This document shows positions 23,133 through 35,150 of a stretch of DNA of 64,000 nt, in pieces. The stretch covers positions 2,728,001-2,792,000 of the forward strand of contig JASBNA010000001.1 in the NCBI GenBank assembly GCA_038087015.1, given 5' to 3'. Position 1 is the first letter of the stretch, and every line of letters begins with the position of its first letter. The translations under genes were made by a program, and so were the position numbers. The stretch is from Cerrena zonata. Its lineage: Eukaryota; Basidiomycota; Agaricomycetes; Polyporales; Cerrenaceae. The notes under the pieces are model-generated. The model was given only the letters and a program-made list of their open reading frames with translations, made no database searches and was not told the origin of the DNA.

Positions 23133-23504
23133 TGTGTAAGCTCGACAAGATATTGGCAGCAAAAGAGCTTGTAGCAGTTAGAATTATGAGAAGGAAACAC
23201 GGGGAACAGGAATCTAGCTGAGTGAGTTCGCAGATGCGTCACTAAAAGAGGTTGGTCTATGAGTGCAGTCGGGCTAGAGTGTGGCCAGAATCTGAATAAG
23301 GAACAACCCACGTGCGGCTGTTTGGTTCGGAAGCTTTTGCCAAATAGTCGTCCATCTTAGGAAGGCGCATTTCCATTTACAGCAAATCCCGCCTTCCAAA
23401 GCCGTAAGGTACACCCAGATTCTGTACTTCTATAACTCTACGATCCCTAGTGTCACAAATCCAAAAAACTACTGTCGATACAAAATAATAAATACTGATA
23501 CTAT
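23133..23504. other. Intergenic, no gene seen
   Basis: This 372 bp gap lies upstream of the DUF1748 gene and downstream of the isochorismatase gene, both on the - strand. Nothing recognisable was found. Confidence 0.5.
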
Positions 23505-24410
23505 CTATAAACTCGGTTTCATCAACAACGTTTCTAGGTTATGCTTTGTCCTGTCCTTTTCGTCCTTAATTACAGCAGAAAACGCTTTGAAATTGGGACG
23601 TGAAGAGTCCGCTAAGGTTCAATGAAACCTTAATTCATGTCACATAGTTTGATATCTGATGCTAACTCACCTTGCAATTGGAAAGCAGCACTTTCACTAG
23701 TAGTGATCTGAGCACCAGCTTGGCGCATCCGCGCAAGAGCAAGTGGTACCTCCTCCTTATTACAGCTCGAAACACCATCAGCTACCACATGGACGTCATA
23801 CCCCAGTGAAAGTAGGTCCAGTGTGGATTGAAGAACGCAAACATGCGCCTGAGATCATCGTTCAGGCTTCACATCAAATTCCTGGATATTCGGATCACAC
23901 TTACTTCGATCCCTAGCAGAATAACGGATCTGATGCTGCGTTCTTGCAAAATGTTGAGCACCTCCGGAGTTGCCATAGAGAACAAAGTTTTCTCCACTGC
24001 GCCGAGGTACAACGGCCCTAAGCTTGCGACATCTAGTTCAGGGACGGTAGGGCCAAGAGCTACACGCAGTTGTAGGTTCCGTTCATTAAGGTAATCAGAT
24101 GAATATACCTCTCGAATTCTGTTCTGTGGCTATGATGGGAATATCAAGAACCTGTAGAAGGAAGTGTCAAGTTGAAATGATATATAACGAATCAGGCAAA
24201 CGATTACACGGACTTTAGCTACTTTGAACAGTTTATTTGCTGTTGCGACCATTTCGTCAAAACCATGCACGGCAGTACCTGATGAACAATTGATGTGAGA
24301 GGACGCCGAGCAGAAAATAGCTGCCAGCGCATACGGAATCTAGTCTGGATGTCGCAGACGAAGACGATCGTGTGCCCTGGAACCAATTTAACAACAGCGG
24401 GGTGTGACAT
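23505..24410 (-). CDS. Isochorismatase-fold hydrolase, ISOC1/ISOC2 type
   Basis: The N-terminus MSHPAVVKLVPGHTIVFVCD followed by IQTRFR contains the catalytic Asp of the family. After introns come DEMVATANKLFKVAKV, VLDIPIIATEQN, LGPTVPEL, LFSM.TPEVLNIL, AHVCVLQSTLDLLSLGYDVH and ALARMRQAGAQITTSES. The last exon begins at the sequence giving DSSRPNFKAFSAVIKDEK and ends at TAG 23505. Order and spacing match eukaryotic ISOC1/2 rather than bacterial isochorismatases; the substrate is unknown. The start is the only ATG before the conserved block. Confidence 0.88.
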
Positions 24411-25010
24411 GGTGAGATTTTGGGTCTTTGGTCGGCTTCGACGTTGCTAGATGGTGACAATAAAGGAAAAGCGTAGTGGAAGAAGCGAACTATGGAAGTG
24501 TGGCCGAGAACAATCACGGTCTTGCGGGGTTAGATACTGGTTAGATCAGGGCAACGAGAGAGCAATTATGGGTGCCATGTGGGGCCATGTGATACGTTCA
24601 GCCGACGGGACAACGGAGAAGGGGAAATCGCTTGCATTTACATATGGTGGCTGCTACGTCGGGCACGCTACGTCCGGGGAGAAAACAAGACATTTTCGCA
24701 AACCATCTGACTGGGGTTACTTCGACATGTGAACGCGATGGAGAGTGCCCACACCGTCGGACAAGACCCTGATGAGAGAACTCGGGACGGGAGATGCCGA
24801 TGTTCGTATTTGTACTTGACGATGACAGCGCAGTTCGTTTTTGCCCCTTGCTTGCTCCCGCCATCCTCCTCTCGGTGTCGCTCTCGAGCTCACCGTCCTC
24901 GCTCTTACGCCGAGCATCCTGCTCTTACGGTCCAGTCCTTCTTTTGAAATATCACCCTCTCTCCAACCGTCGCTCTTTATCCCTTAAACCCAATCACATA
25001 TACAAATATC
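24411..25010. promoter_or_regulatory. Divergent promoter region
   Basis: This 600 bp gap separates two head-to-head genes. The part from about 24840 to 25010 is pyrimidine-rich on the + strand, in keeping with the start region of the + strand gene. No specific site was recognised. Confidence 0.5.
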
Positions 25011-28000
25011 ATGGACCCATCTGCAGTTGCCATCGTCAATTTTGCTGAGGACAGCTTCGCCGCTGATAGGAAGAGGGTTCGTATTGCTTACGTACTGTTT
25101 TTGCAATCCCAAGTCTAAACGTAAACATCCTACAGCTTGATGCCTTTTCGTTTGGCAAGCCTATGCCCCCCGACGCTAAACCTGCCAATCGCAGGTCCTC
25201 CCACTCCCGCTCTCATTCCCGGAACCATTCTATGTCTATTTCTTCTCTTTCTACTTCTGCAAGCGCACCTATGACTTTTACGACCCCCGCCAAACTTGAG
25301 TCCCCTCCCCCCTCACCGCTCCGATCGTCTATGAGCTCCTCAAAGCGCAACTCGCATCATCGAAGAAGATCTTCCGTATCTACTCGTCACGAGTCAGCTG
25401 AGATGATGGGAGTTTCTCTGCCCCCAACACCAGTGTCTTCTTCAGATGACAACATTAACCTTGGTGACAAGGATTCTATTCGTCGTAGGGCGCTTTGGGC
25501 ATTGGAAGGGAAACCCGATGTTGGCTCTTTCTCTAAAGTGAACATTCCAGAACTTACAAGTCCCGACACTACACAACGACCGTTTGAATTTCGTACGCAT
25601 TTATGAAATTGTCTGTGAACCGTGGTTTCTCATCTCACAAAATTGCTTATTTCAGCGTCCAAGCCTTCGTTCCCTCCTGGTTCAGGCTTCTCATCTGGTG
25701 GTCTTAGTTCTCTGATGACTGGCAAGCGCAACTCATACGGCAAGTTCATGTCGTCAGCTTCGGGTATGGAGGAGTTGGGGACTCTTGTGGAAGAGGAGGA
25801 AGAAGAAGAAGACTCTAATGTCACGATGACTACCAGCCCCATTGAAGAGGTGGCAGAGCCTGCAATCGTTGCGTCGACGCCTTCCCCTGCACGACCCCGG
25901 CCAGCGAGTCTCAACCTCAAACCACTCGCTCTTGCGTCCTCTCACACGGTATCCTATGGCGATCTTCCCACGCCGTCCCCCTCCCCCAACGTTCGCCCAG
26001 GTCTGCGTTCGCTGACCCTGGCGCCCACTCCTGATGTAAAGGAAGACGCTGCTAAAGTGGGCAATCTTAGCCGGAAACGCCATTCCATGATGGTTCTGTC
26101 TTCAGCCCCGTCCTCCGCTCCTGTGGCGCGCCGACCTTCACTAAACATCTTACCGGAGATGCCCGCTCCCGTTCCGACATCTGCGCCAGCCAAGCGTAGC
26201 AGCATCTCCTATCATCCATCTTCAGACTCTGGTTTCGCCAACAACTTCGGTTTGCCTACTCCTGAAATGACACCGATTTCCGAAAAGCATTATTCTAGCT
26301 CTAGTGTGGACAGCGAAATTAGTCGCAGCTCCTCTCGTGGATCGCGACCGCTCTCAATCACTGAGCAGCATTTTTTATTTCAAGCTCATCAGACGCTTGT
26401 CCAGCGTATTAGTGATCTAGAACGTGCTTTGGCTGCACGACCTCGTTCACGTCCTCAGTCATATGCTTCGGATGTCTCCTGCGAACCCAGTGACGAAATG
26501 CTTCATCTGATTGCCGATCTTAAGTCGGAGCGAGATGAGCTGAAGAAGGACGTCGATGGCTGGCGCACCAGACTTGCTGACACTGAGAAGCAACTCAGCA
26601 TGATGATGCGACGCGTTGAAAATGAACGACGTGATGCCTGGGTTGCTCGAGAACGAGTAGGTTTACTTGAGGTCGAGAAGAAGAGTCTTCAGAAGGCCCT
26701 CCAGGAAAAATCCGATTGGGCACACGAAGGTTGGAACAAGTACCATGACGCATCTGCAGAACTAAGTGCGGCTCGCGAGGAATGTGATTCCTTTCGTGCC
26801 CAGGCACATCGAATCGCAGAACTCGAAGCTCAACAGGCTGCTACTGAAGACCTGCTGAAGGCTGAAAGGAGCAAACGGGAAGAGCTCGAGAAGGAATTGG
26901 AAGGTTTACTTGCAACTCCGACCCCACGTATGTTCGAAGGCGTGTCGTCTCAAATGGCTTCAGTTCCCCTCTCTCGTGGGATGTTCGTTCGACGAGGTGG
27001 TCTTGGATTCAGGTCTATTGACTCCGTAGGCTCATTTACGGATGTCGAATCGGTTGATGGATCCGACCAGCCTAACTTCAAGCTCAATGCTGTTCAAGAG
27101 GAAGACGAGACCGACACTATGACTGAATGCTCGGATGAGGATGAATTAGCTCGGTATGAGGAAGAAGACGAGAATGATGCATACGTTTTTCACTCTGTTT
27201 CGCCCACGTCATCCTTAGGTTCTATTGAGGATTTGCAGACCATTCGGCGAGAAATTCGTGTTCCCCCACTTACCTCTTCCAGTCGTTCCGACATAACTAC
27301 ACCATCACCCATCCCTTCTCCGGAACCGGGACATACCCGCCGTAACTCGTTGTCGAAGTCCTGGACTTTCCCCGTGACAGCAAATGCTCCTGCCATTGAA
27401 CGTGAACTTGACGAGATAGACCGATTCTTTGGTTGCTTGGAGGATGTAGACAATTCTCCCCCTCTTGGCAAGTTCTCGACTGCCGAAAGCGGAAAGAACT
27501 TATTCTCTCAAGCACTGAATGATAGTGATGACGATTTTCCACCATTCGTTATTCCCGCCGATGTGGGTGTAGAAATCGGCAGTCCTCAACAATTTGTAGT
27601 TCGTAAACCTACATTGGAGGTCGTTCAAGAAGAGGAAGAAGAGGATGTCGAGTTCGAAGAGGAGCAAATCAAAGAAGTGGAGGCAGTGGTAGAAGAATGC
27701 GATGTCTCTGATTCTTACAACCCCGCCGATGAGGATTTCAACGGTCAAGAGGTGGAAGGCGGTATAATCTTTACGTTTAGCCCACCACCTCCGTTTGATG
27801 AGTCTCATGATGATTCTTTCGATTCTTCGAGATCTTCAGATATCCAACCTGTTACTCCATCTCCTCGGACCTCCTATTCCTCGCTCCCTCGACCCACCAG
27901 CGCAAAGAGATTTTCGTTATCGCCTGTAACAACTCCCTCCAAACCCACGATTTCTGTCTTCACTGGTTTCACCCCCTCTTCTTTCTCAACTCCCCCTAGT

Positions 28001-28290
28001 AAACGATCAACACCTTCGTTTACCACCTCCGTTGCTGGCCTTGGTAACACACCTCCGTCCCCGTCTGTTCACGCAAAGGGGAAGCCCGCATCTTTCATTC
28101 CGCAGCCGAGACGCGCCTCTCCTGTGAACTCAAGGATACCCGTGCCATCTATCAGGTCTCCCAGTCCTCTCACTAAGGCGTCCACGAGTATGTACGATTA
28201 CTTTGCTTTGTCTATCATGAGTAACCGAAATTGATCTCTTTCACAGGCTCGATGATTCCATCTATGCGCAGTCCCATCCGCCGGAAGTGA
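25011..28290 (+). CDS. Large Ser/Pro-rich coiled-coil protein, function unknown
   Basis: Exons 25011-25076, 25136-25592, 25656-28187 and 28247-28290 give 1,032 residues. The start is MDPSAVAIVNFAEDSFAADR. A Ser/Arg-rich region is followed by the block DKDSIRRRALWALEGKPDVG, which looks like the most conserved part. Around residues 420-600 is a coiled coil (LKSERDELKKDVDGWRTRL, then many E/K heptads). The rest is acidic and Ser/Pro-rich with many possible phosphorylation sites. The end SMIPSMRSPIRRK is basic. A second donor 4 nt downstream (28192) would instead extend the protein to a stop at 28661; see findings. I do not recognise a functional family. A cytoskeletal or polarity scaffold is possible but unsupported. 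Confidence 0.75.
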
Positions 28291-29702
28291 AAAGGGAACA
28301 GGAGTGTACACCAACACCCTCAAGCCCATCCCCTTCTCTGACATCGCCTTCCAATTCTCCCACCCTTACATCTCGTTTATCTCATACGCTTGCCAGTTTC
28401 ATTCCGGCGACTTCGCTGGCATCATGGTCCCCTTTATCTTCCAAACCCTATATGTACAACATCACTACCCCCTCTGATCCAGTTTCTCCAACCGACAGCA
28501 CCAATGCTGCGCGACAAGGATCTCGCCCTGAGAAGTCGTTTGTGTCGAAAGAGAAGCAATTGGAAAAGCTACGTCTCCGCTTGGAAGAGGAAAGGAAGAT
28601 CTCTCAGGCACAGCGATCGACTTATACCAGAAACATCTGCGGGAGTATCGTGCAGATTTAATTGTGTCTGGTGCGTTCGATTGTGATGTTCGTTCAAAGG
28701 GAACACTACATCTACGATCTTCTCTCTGATTCATTATCTTCGATTTTCATTGTATCATCTTTACCCATCATGGACACGTGCATATCCTGTTGAACTCCCC
28801 CTTCATATTCATATTTTTCCTCCTTCATTTATGTTTATCTGAACGTTTTCGTGCCGAGCTTGACGCTCATATTTTCTGATGTTGCAGTTGATTAAGTACA
28901 GGCTTCGTGTAACTTCTACCCTCCCAATGATCGCAGGTGGACCAGGTCAAACACTGGTCTTCCATGCTTTCAACCTATGACTCCCCCATGCGTGTTATGA
29001 CTCGTCTATTAATAACAGATGCATCTTCTATCTGGATACAACCAAGAGTGCGCCCGCAACCCAAACATGGAACGCATCCCGCATTACGCTCGCGGAGGTT
29101 GTAGAATTTGGTCGCCGCTGAAAGGTGTGGCGAGACGCCGGTGAGGATCATAGGCAAGATCCCATGTTGGTCGAGACACTATACACGCTGCAAAGGCATT
29201 TTCCAAATCGTCGGCTAGCAGTTGAGAAACCGTCAGAAAACTGATCTGAGGACTTCAGGTTACGCCTGCAAGCGTCATCAAGAGTGAGCCTGTCAAGTGC
29301 GCGTGCCCCAGAATCTGTTGCAACGCAGACTCCAAAGGAAGAAGATCGGCATACCAGAAGAGGGACGATACTGCGCTTACTCTGTATGGGTGCTGGCTCG
29401 GGTCATTTCTACTAACCATGGTCGAAGTAACATCACGCTAGGAGATCTGCACACCTGGTTATCGCTAGGGAGGGGATTCATTCATCATTTGCAGGGGTCC
29501 TTCGTGGTTGGATGCAGCTGGGGATGGCTGTTCTCGGAATTTTGGAATAGCACCGTGACATCCGACCGCATTGTGAGACAGGTGGGTATATAATGCCTTC
29601 GCCTTGGCGAGACTTGATATCCCAGTACCAACCAACTCACCCACTTTGTGGCACCCTGTCCCATTTATTGTTTTCATATTTCTTGCTAACTTCACCGAGC
29701 TT
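28291..29702. other. Gap with an optional coding extension, otherwise unassigned
   Basis: From 28291 to 28661 one frame stays open and encodes Ser/Pro-rich sequence ending in a charged coiled-coil-like stretch (KEKQLEKLRLRLEEERK). It may be an alternative end of the preceding gene or a separate small gene. From 28662 to about 29570 nothing was recognised. From 29577 a frame opens into the next gene and encodes a hydrophobic segment (HPVPFIVFIFLANF), so the true start of that gene may lie in this gap. Confidence 0.45.
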
Positions 29703-30238
29703 ATGGATCAAATGACCACATACGAAGCGATTGTGTTTCCATGCGACGACCGACCGCCACATCTCGAGCCTCTAATGACTAGTGCCATCTTGATCCCCCT
29801 CGCTAGCCCTGCCGAACCCTTCCTGTGCGGTCGTATGCCTCATCCCGAGGTCTACATGGATTACATCGCTGAGGGTTTGGGGCCCCGCGCATGGCACTAT
29901 CAGGTTAGTTGTGCGGGATGAACTAAAATTTTCACTGAACATTCTGACAATCGCTGGACGTAAATTTGCAGGTCATCGAAGCACTAGATGGAATGAGCAA
30001 AAAATTCACGACGCCTTATATCATTTTTTATCCCACTATCTCACGAGACGGCATGCCTTTCCCCATTAACAAGTGCATCCGGGAAATTCAGGGCTCGTTC
30101 TACAACGAGTCCGCGGCATGGCGGGGAAACGTCGTCGTCGCGAAGTACAAGGATACTCGGTACTCCGCGATGATGAATGCTTCCATGGCGGATTTTCCGC
30201 TAGTGAAAAACTGGTTTTCATCTCACAACAAGTCATAG
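29703..30238 (+). CDS. Short uncharacterised protein
   Basis: Two exons (29703-29903 and 29972-30238) give 155 residues from the first in-frame ATG. Recognisable stretches are YEAIVFPCDDRPPHLEPLM, AEGLGPRAWHYQVIEALDGM and YIIFYPTISRDGMPFPINK. The composition and splice signals support a real gene, and I believe similar small proteins occur in other agaricomycetes, but no function is known to me. The frame is open back to 29577 without an ATG and encodes a probable membrane helix, so an upstream exon with the real start is likely. Confidence 0.55.
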
Positions 30239-30514
30239 ATCAATGCTATGGGCACACTACCGTAAGCGATGCCGCATTCCTCATTCATATGTAATTCACT
30301 AAAGCAACGCCCTCTTTGTCGATAGGTCTAGATTATCTTTTCGTATCACTCACGCCTCATCCACGATGGTAGAGCCCACATGTTGGACTGCTGTTTCGGA
30401 CATATTTATTACTGGACTCGGTATACTACAGTCTCGCTACATAGTCAGTTCATGGTTTTGTCAACATAGAGTCGCCGCGTGCGGAAGTAACTTATATGTA
30501 GACAATAATTATTC

Positions 30515-31904
30515 CTATAACTCTTTGTGGTCAGATCCGGCCTTCTTCGCAGCCTTGGCACGCTTCTCCTTCTCCTCCTTGAGCTCCTGTTCAGCACGCT
30601 TAGGGGTACAGTGCTCGGGTATAGGGCTGGAAGGATCAATGGGTGGATGTGAGACCCGGCCTACTTTGTTATATTTATTCGACTCCGCATAGAACTTCTT
30701 CCAGTGCTCGACGCCCTGCACCGACAAAGTAGCGAAATGTCAGTCAGAGTTCATCGATGGTACAGTAATAATAAAATCAGTCTATTCGTACCTGGAGCTC
30801 TCGCTCAGTCAGCCCTCGAAGGTCATGAGTCTGATGAGTCTGGAAACATCCAGTACCATATGCACGGGCAGCATCTTTTCCGGCCCTACCAAGGAAGTTT
30901 GTCAGACAGGATCAGAAGATGTCAGAGAGAGTTAAGCCTCTTACATATGATGGTAAGAGCCTCCAGGCCCATAGGTGTTACGCCCAGCGGAGACATCGTA
31001 AACATCCCCATCAATCTTTAAGAGGGCATGTTTTCATTTTAGAAGAACAATGGGACGCCTCTGCCATAATGCCACTTACTGCGAGATAAATAGGCTTGTC
31101 GGCATCTGTTCCGTCGAATTGAGCCAACATACTTTCCGAAAAGAGTCTTTGGTTTGTCTAGAAGCACATTATATTAGAACTGCAATTAGCCCACGCTTTC
31201 GATCAAAGTTCATAATGAGAAACAAAAGGGTGAATATTGAACGGTGCATGATTTAGGAGGGATTAAGGTATTGATTTGGAAATCATCCGACTCACCGGAA
31301 TGAACTGTCTCCAGTTCGGAGGCTCCATCTCCCACAAATAACTCCCCGTGAAGAACTTTCCAGCAATGACGATGGCTACGAGCGCAATAACCAGGAATTT
31401 CAACAGACCAAGACATCCAATCTCAGGCTCAGCAGTAGGATCCTCTTCCTCAGGTCCAACCTTCTCTCCCCTCTTGATCTTCTCCTCTCGTTCCTTCTTA
31501 CGCTCCAACCACGCTTCATGTTCCTTCGCCATATTGTCTCGGTATGCTTTGTATCTGCGAACAAACGAAACCGACCACCAGCGAACAACGAACAACACAA
31601 TCGCGGAGACAGGATAGGTTAGCCAACGACGAACAAAGCAACGCTTAGGGTATAGCGCGGTGATGGGGTCGGCACTTACGCAAGAAACGGTCGGTTAGCT
31701 TGTTTGGTGGAGACAAGTCTGTTCTTATCCACAGGGTCGGGAACCTTTGGACTATCGTCTGCGCAGCAGAACACGCAACAAAACATAACCAATTAGCAAT
31801 CATACACATAAAACCTACGACCCAAATTTGACTAGTTGCTTACCTGCCTCTTGCCGTGTAGCAGTAGGGTCTTGGTGACCGTCTGGGTTAAGAATCCACG
31901 ACAT
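30515..31904 (-). CDS. MAPR-family cytochrome-b5-like membrane protein
   Basis: The start is MSWILNPDGHQDPTATRQE. A charged helix (KEHEAWLERKKEREEKIK) is followed by a membrane helix (LLKFLVIALVAIVIAGKFF). The MAPR haem-binding domain then reads RLFSESMLAQFDGTDADKPI, DVYDVSAGRNTYGPGGSYHH and MAGKDAARAYGTGCF; this includes the Tyr that ligates haem in PGRMC1/Dap1. After it come GVEHWKKFYAESNKYNKVG and a Lys/Glu-rich tail. Seven exons or so are needed. MAPR proteins bind haem and support cytochrome P450 and sterol metabolism at the endoplasmic reticulum. The extended N-terminus before the membrane helix makes it closer to the larger fungal MAPR proteins than to Dap1. Confidence 0.88.
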
Positions 31905-33008
31905 AAACGCTAACGTAGTACGTATATGAAGTGGCTATTCCGTGGCTATAATCGTTATTTGTCAGTAAGTTACACGTAGCAGCAGTCTAGAGTAACCCGA
32001 AGAACACGACTGGAGCTTTCGCGGCCGCTGGGAGTGTGAGCAAATTCATGTTATGATGGTAAACATCCGTCCCTTATAGGTCCTGGATTTGTTATGGCTG
32101 GGATAACGTGGATAACAACGATTCCCACCGGGTAAAAAGGTACGAAACACACTGGCTCTCGTGTGAGAAGGCACACCTCAGAGGAAAATTTAAGGTACAT
32201 CGATGAGTTTAATGATGTCGGGCGGTCGAGAACTCGATATCTTTAAATGTCAAAATGTAATGTAATGACTTGATCATGACAGCACACACACAAAATACGA
32301 AAACTTTAAAGGGCACGCAAAGGGGGGGAGAAATAGGGTTATGTACAGTGTAAAAAAACAGACGACAGAGACCGCCTGTTATTAATAGATCCGACTAAGT
32401 AGGCCAGTCTGTAAGGTATTATATGCCGATGGTACAGAAATGCAAAGGGAAAGAGTATAGAAATAGCAATACGATGGGGGGTGGGCGAGAAGACAAAAAG
32501 AGAAAGGAGTCAATGACATGCGAGTGTAACCCTTGCGCAGACAGAGGCAAATATAAAAAAAGTGGACGAGAAAGGTGACAGCGATGAAGATTTTGGGAAC
32601 CCAGGTCATGCCAACTAGGTGAAAGTGAAGGAGAACAAAAAAACAGAGTTCACTGATTAATGCAAAAAGTAGGAACCACCCGGGTGTTCGAGCCTAAGTT
32701 ATGCAGAAGAGAAATAAACGAAAGCGATTTGGAGAGATTGAGGGAATTTGAGACAAGCGGACTATACCGATGATGGGATGGACAGCGAATGCCGGAAGGA
32801 AAACAGAGACACGGAGGGAGAGTAGTATGAGGACAGCATGATACAGTTGTTGGAAGCATAGGTGATTATGGAGGGCGAGAGGAGCTTGGGCATGAGCATA
32901 CAGAGGCATGGGGGCTGGAGCTTAGACAGCGCGGCATATATCGACGATAGATGGGTGTAGAGCACGATCGATTCACGGCTCAACTTGGACGTTCAACTTT
33001 GAATTCAA
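31905..33008. other. 1.1 kb gap, promoter of MAPR gene and 3' flank of RGS gene
   Basis: Both neighbours are on the - strand. The stretch from about 32280 to 32900 is purine-rich on the + strand, so pyrimidine-rich on the strand read towards the MAPR gene. This fits a fungal promoter or a CT-rich 5' leader. Open frames here are low in complexity and have no motif. Confidence 0.5.
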
Positions 33009-35150
33009 TCAAAGTTGCTTGGTTGGGTTCGCCGTATGCGGTCGTTCCATGGCAGCTGCTGCCCGTTGCGATACAGTCATGTATGCTCCGCCCTGCTCCT
33101 CCTCGTTCAGACCTGGCGGTACTGAAGGAGTCGAAGAACCCGAAGGCATCAGGGGAAAGTCCTTCATCGAGTTGTCGTCATCCTCATGTAGCTTTATCCT
33201 CAGCGCGAGGAACCTCGGCGTCTTGATAAACTAGAAGATCGCAAGGTTCAAGTCAGACATCACTTTTAGAGACGGAGACAGATCCATGACGTACCTTGGG
33301 AACAGAGTCCGAAGCCATAAGACGGAATACGTGCGTCTGGATACGCTCATACAGATTAATCATCGCTCTTAGCTGAGTGGCGTTGAACGCGCTCGCTTGA
33401 TCCAAATCGATGCGGCCATTGAAGGGTTTACCAGTCAAACTAGTAATGACATCGCTGAGATAACCAGAAAGCTCGTTCCTCAGACCATGATCGATGTTAA
33501 GCTCGCACTGACTCGACGGCGCCAGGTAGGTGTTGTAGATAACAAACGCCATTTGAATTAGCGATTCATGGTGGCGCTCCATCGCAGCCTGTCCAGGCGT
33601 GCTCTTTTGGCTCCCATTGCGCGGTCCAGTAGCTGCCATGGCACTCGAAGTGACGCCAAACTTCTTCTTGAAGTCCAAGACTTCCAAGTAGAACGAAAGG
33701 TTCTCCTCGCAGAAGTTCGATCTCAGGAACTCCCGGAACAACGCCCGTAGCTGCGGCTCGTCGATAATGTACCGTAGACGTTCGGAGTTGCTCTCTTTGT
33801 GCTTGTCATGCCCGTCTTTGAGTCTGTCGGTCATCGATATACGCCGGTGAATCTTGGCATCCGCAGTTTGCGGCCTTGTTAGTGAGCTTTTGTCGTCGGA
33901 GGGTTCCTCAGAAGGCCGTGTCATGGTTGACACATTAGCTGAAGAGCTGTTGGGAGAGTCGCGGATACCATCCGGAGAATCCCAACGTGCGACCCTTCGA
34001 CCTTCTTCCGTAATCTTGTAAATAGCTTTCGCCGTACACCTGAATTCTCCTTGTTGCTGTGAAGGAGAGATAAGTCAAGGATTAGCAGAAGCATAACGAG
34101 ACAACATACCGCAATTGTTGAGTTTGGACCGCCAACAGCTCCACGAACAGTGAAGATGATCGCGGAATCGTTGTTCTTCCGCTTATCGCTGACCAACGCA
34201 ATGAGACCGTAACGAACAAACTGAGCAGCCATCTCCGCCGCTTCCTCACGACCAATAACGGAGGTAAAGTCGCAGAGCCACTCGAGGGCGGTGACAGCAG
34301 CAAAGCAGTTCTTGTGGGTAACTTGAGGCCTGCCCATTCCCGCACGTTCCGTAACATCCATCAACGCAACACCTTTTGATCGCTCGTGATACTTCTGGAA
34401 AATGTCCATCTGGTCGAATTCATCTGGCGGATAATTGGCACCACGCCCAACGAAGCGTCGGAAGAGGGCAGTGATAACCGAGTTGGAGACGATGATCTCG
34501 TCATCGGTAGACCGACGCTCGAGATGGAGGAGTTTCATACAGATGGGTTGAGTGGTGAAGACATGCGATAGGTGGTCGCCGTTGATACCGTTCTTGCTCA
34601 TGAAGCGTTCCAAGACATGAAGACCTTTGGGAGTGAGTACGTAGACGCCGCGCTCTTTGAAGAGGTTTGAGCCAGGATCAGCAGCGTTCTCTATCAGACG
34701 AGCATCCATAAAGTGTTGGCACATGGCCTTTGCCATATCGCGGGTCATGGAGAAGGTGGTCGTTGTGGTGGTCGTAACAATGCGTGAAGGTTCTCGTGGG
34801 TCTGGGCCGCGGTTGGATTGCGAGAACTTGAGGTTGGCCAGATTCCGAGCAGCATCGTCACTATGGGAAGGGTGGGATATGAGGAATGGAATTTGAAAAA
34901 GAGAGGACAGAAAACTGACGTGAGGAAAGAGTTTGGGAAGTTGCGGAAGAACTGCCTGTTTGTCGTGAGTTCTAGGGAGACTACAAGGGTTGCGAAGAGG
35001 TCGAGCGTATCCTGTGGCAGAAAAGAGAATGTCAGGATGTGATGATGTGGATGTGGTTTGAGGACGTACCTTGAGATACGGCCTCCCGCGTTTGGTTGTC
35101 TTCATCATGTGAGATTGGGCATTGTTGTTTGCCTCTGGCTGCGCAGGCAT
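33009..35150 (-). CDS. RGS protein with DEP region (FlbA/Sst2/Thn1 type)
   Basis: Exon 1 is short (MPAQPEANNNAQSHMMKTTK). The N-terminal region has two DEP-like stretches (MTRDMAKAMCQHFMDARLIE, LYVLTPKGLHVLERF-like VYVLTPKGLHVLERFM, and CFAAVTALEWLCDFTSVIGR). The C-terminal RGS domain has LRYIIDEPQLRALFREFLRS, NFCEENLSFYLEVLDFKK and INLYERIQTHVFRLMASDS. This is the order in FlbA/Sst2, which switch off heterotrimeric G-alpha signalling and affect mating, conidiation and, in Schizophyllum, aerial growth (Thn1). The tail after the last intron is LKHEDDDNSMKDF-like and ends NPTKQL at 33009. About six exons; the start is the first ATG before the conserved RGRPYLKDTLDLFATLV block. Confidence 0.92.

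Noticed and set aside
25630..26205. Open - strand frames inside the coiled-coil gene
   Set aside because: Mirror frames of a Ser/Pro/Glu-rich coding region.
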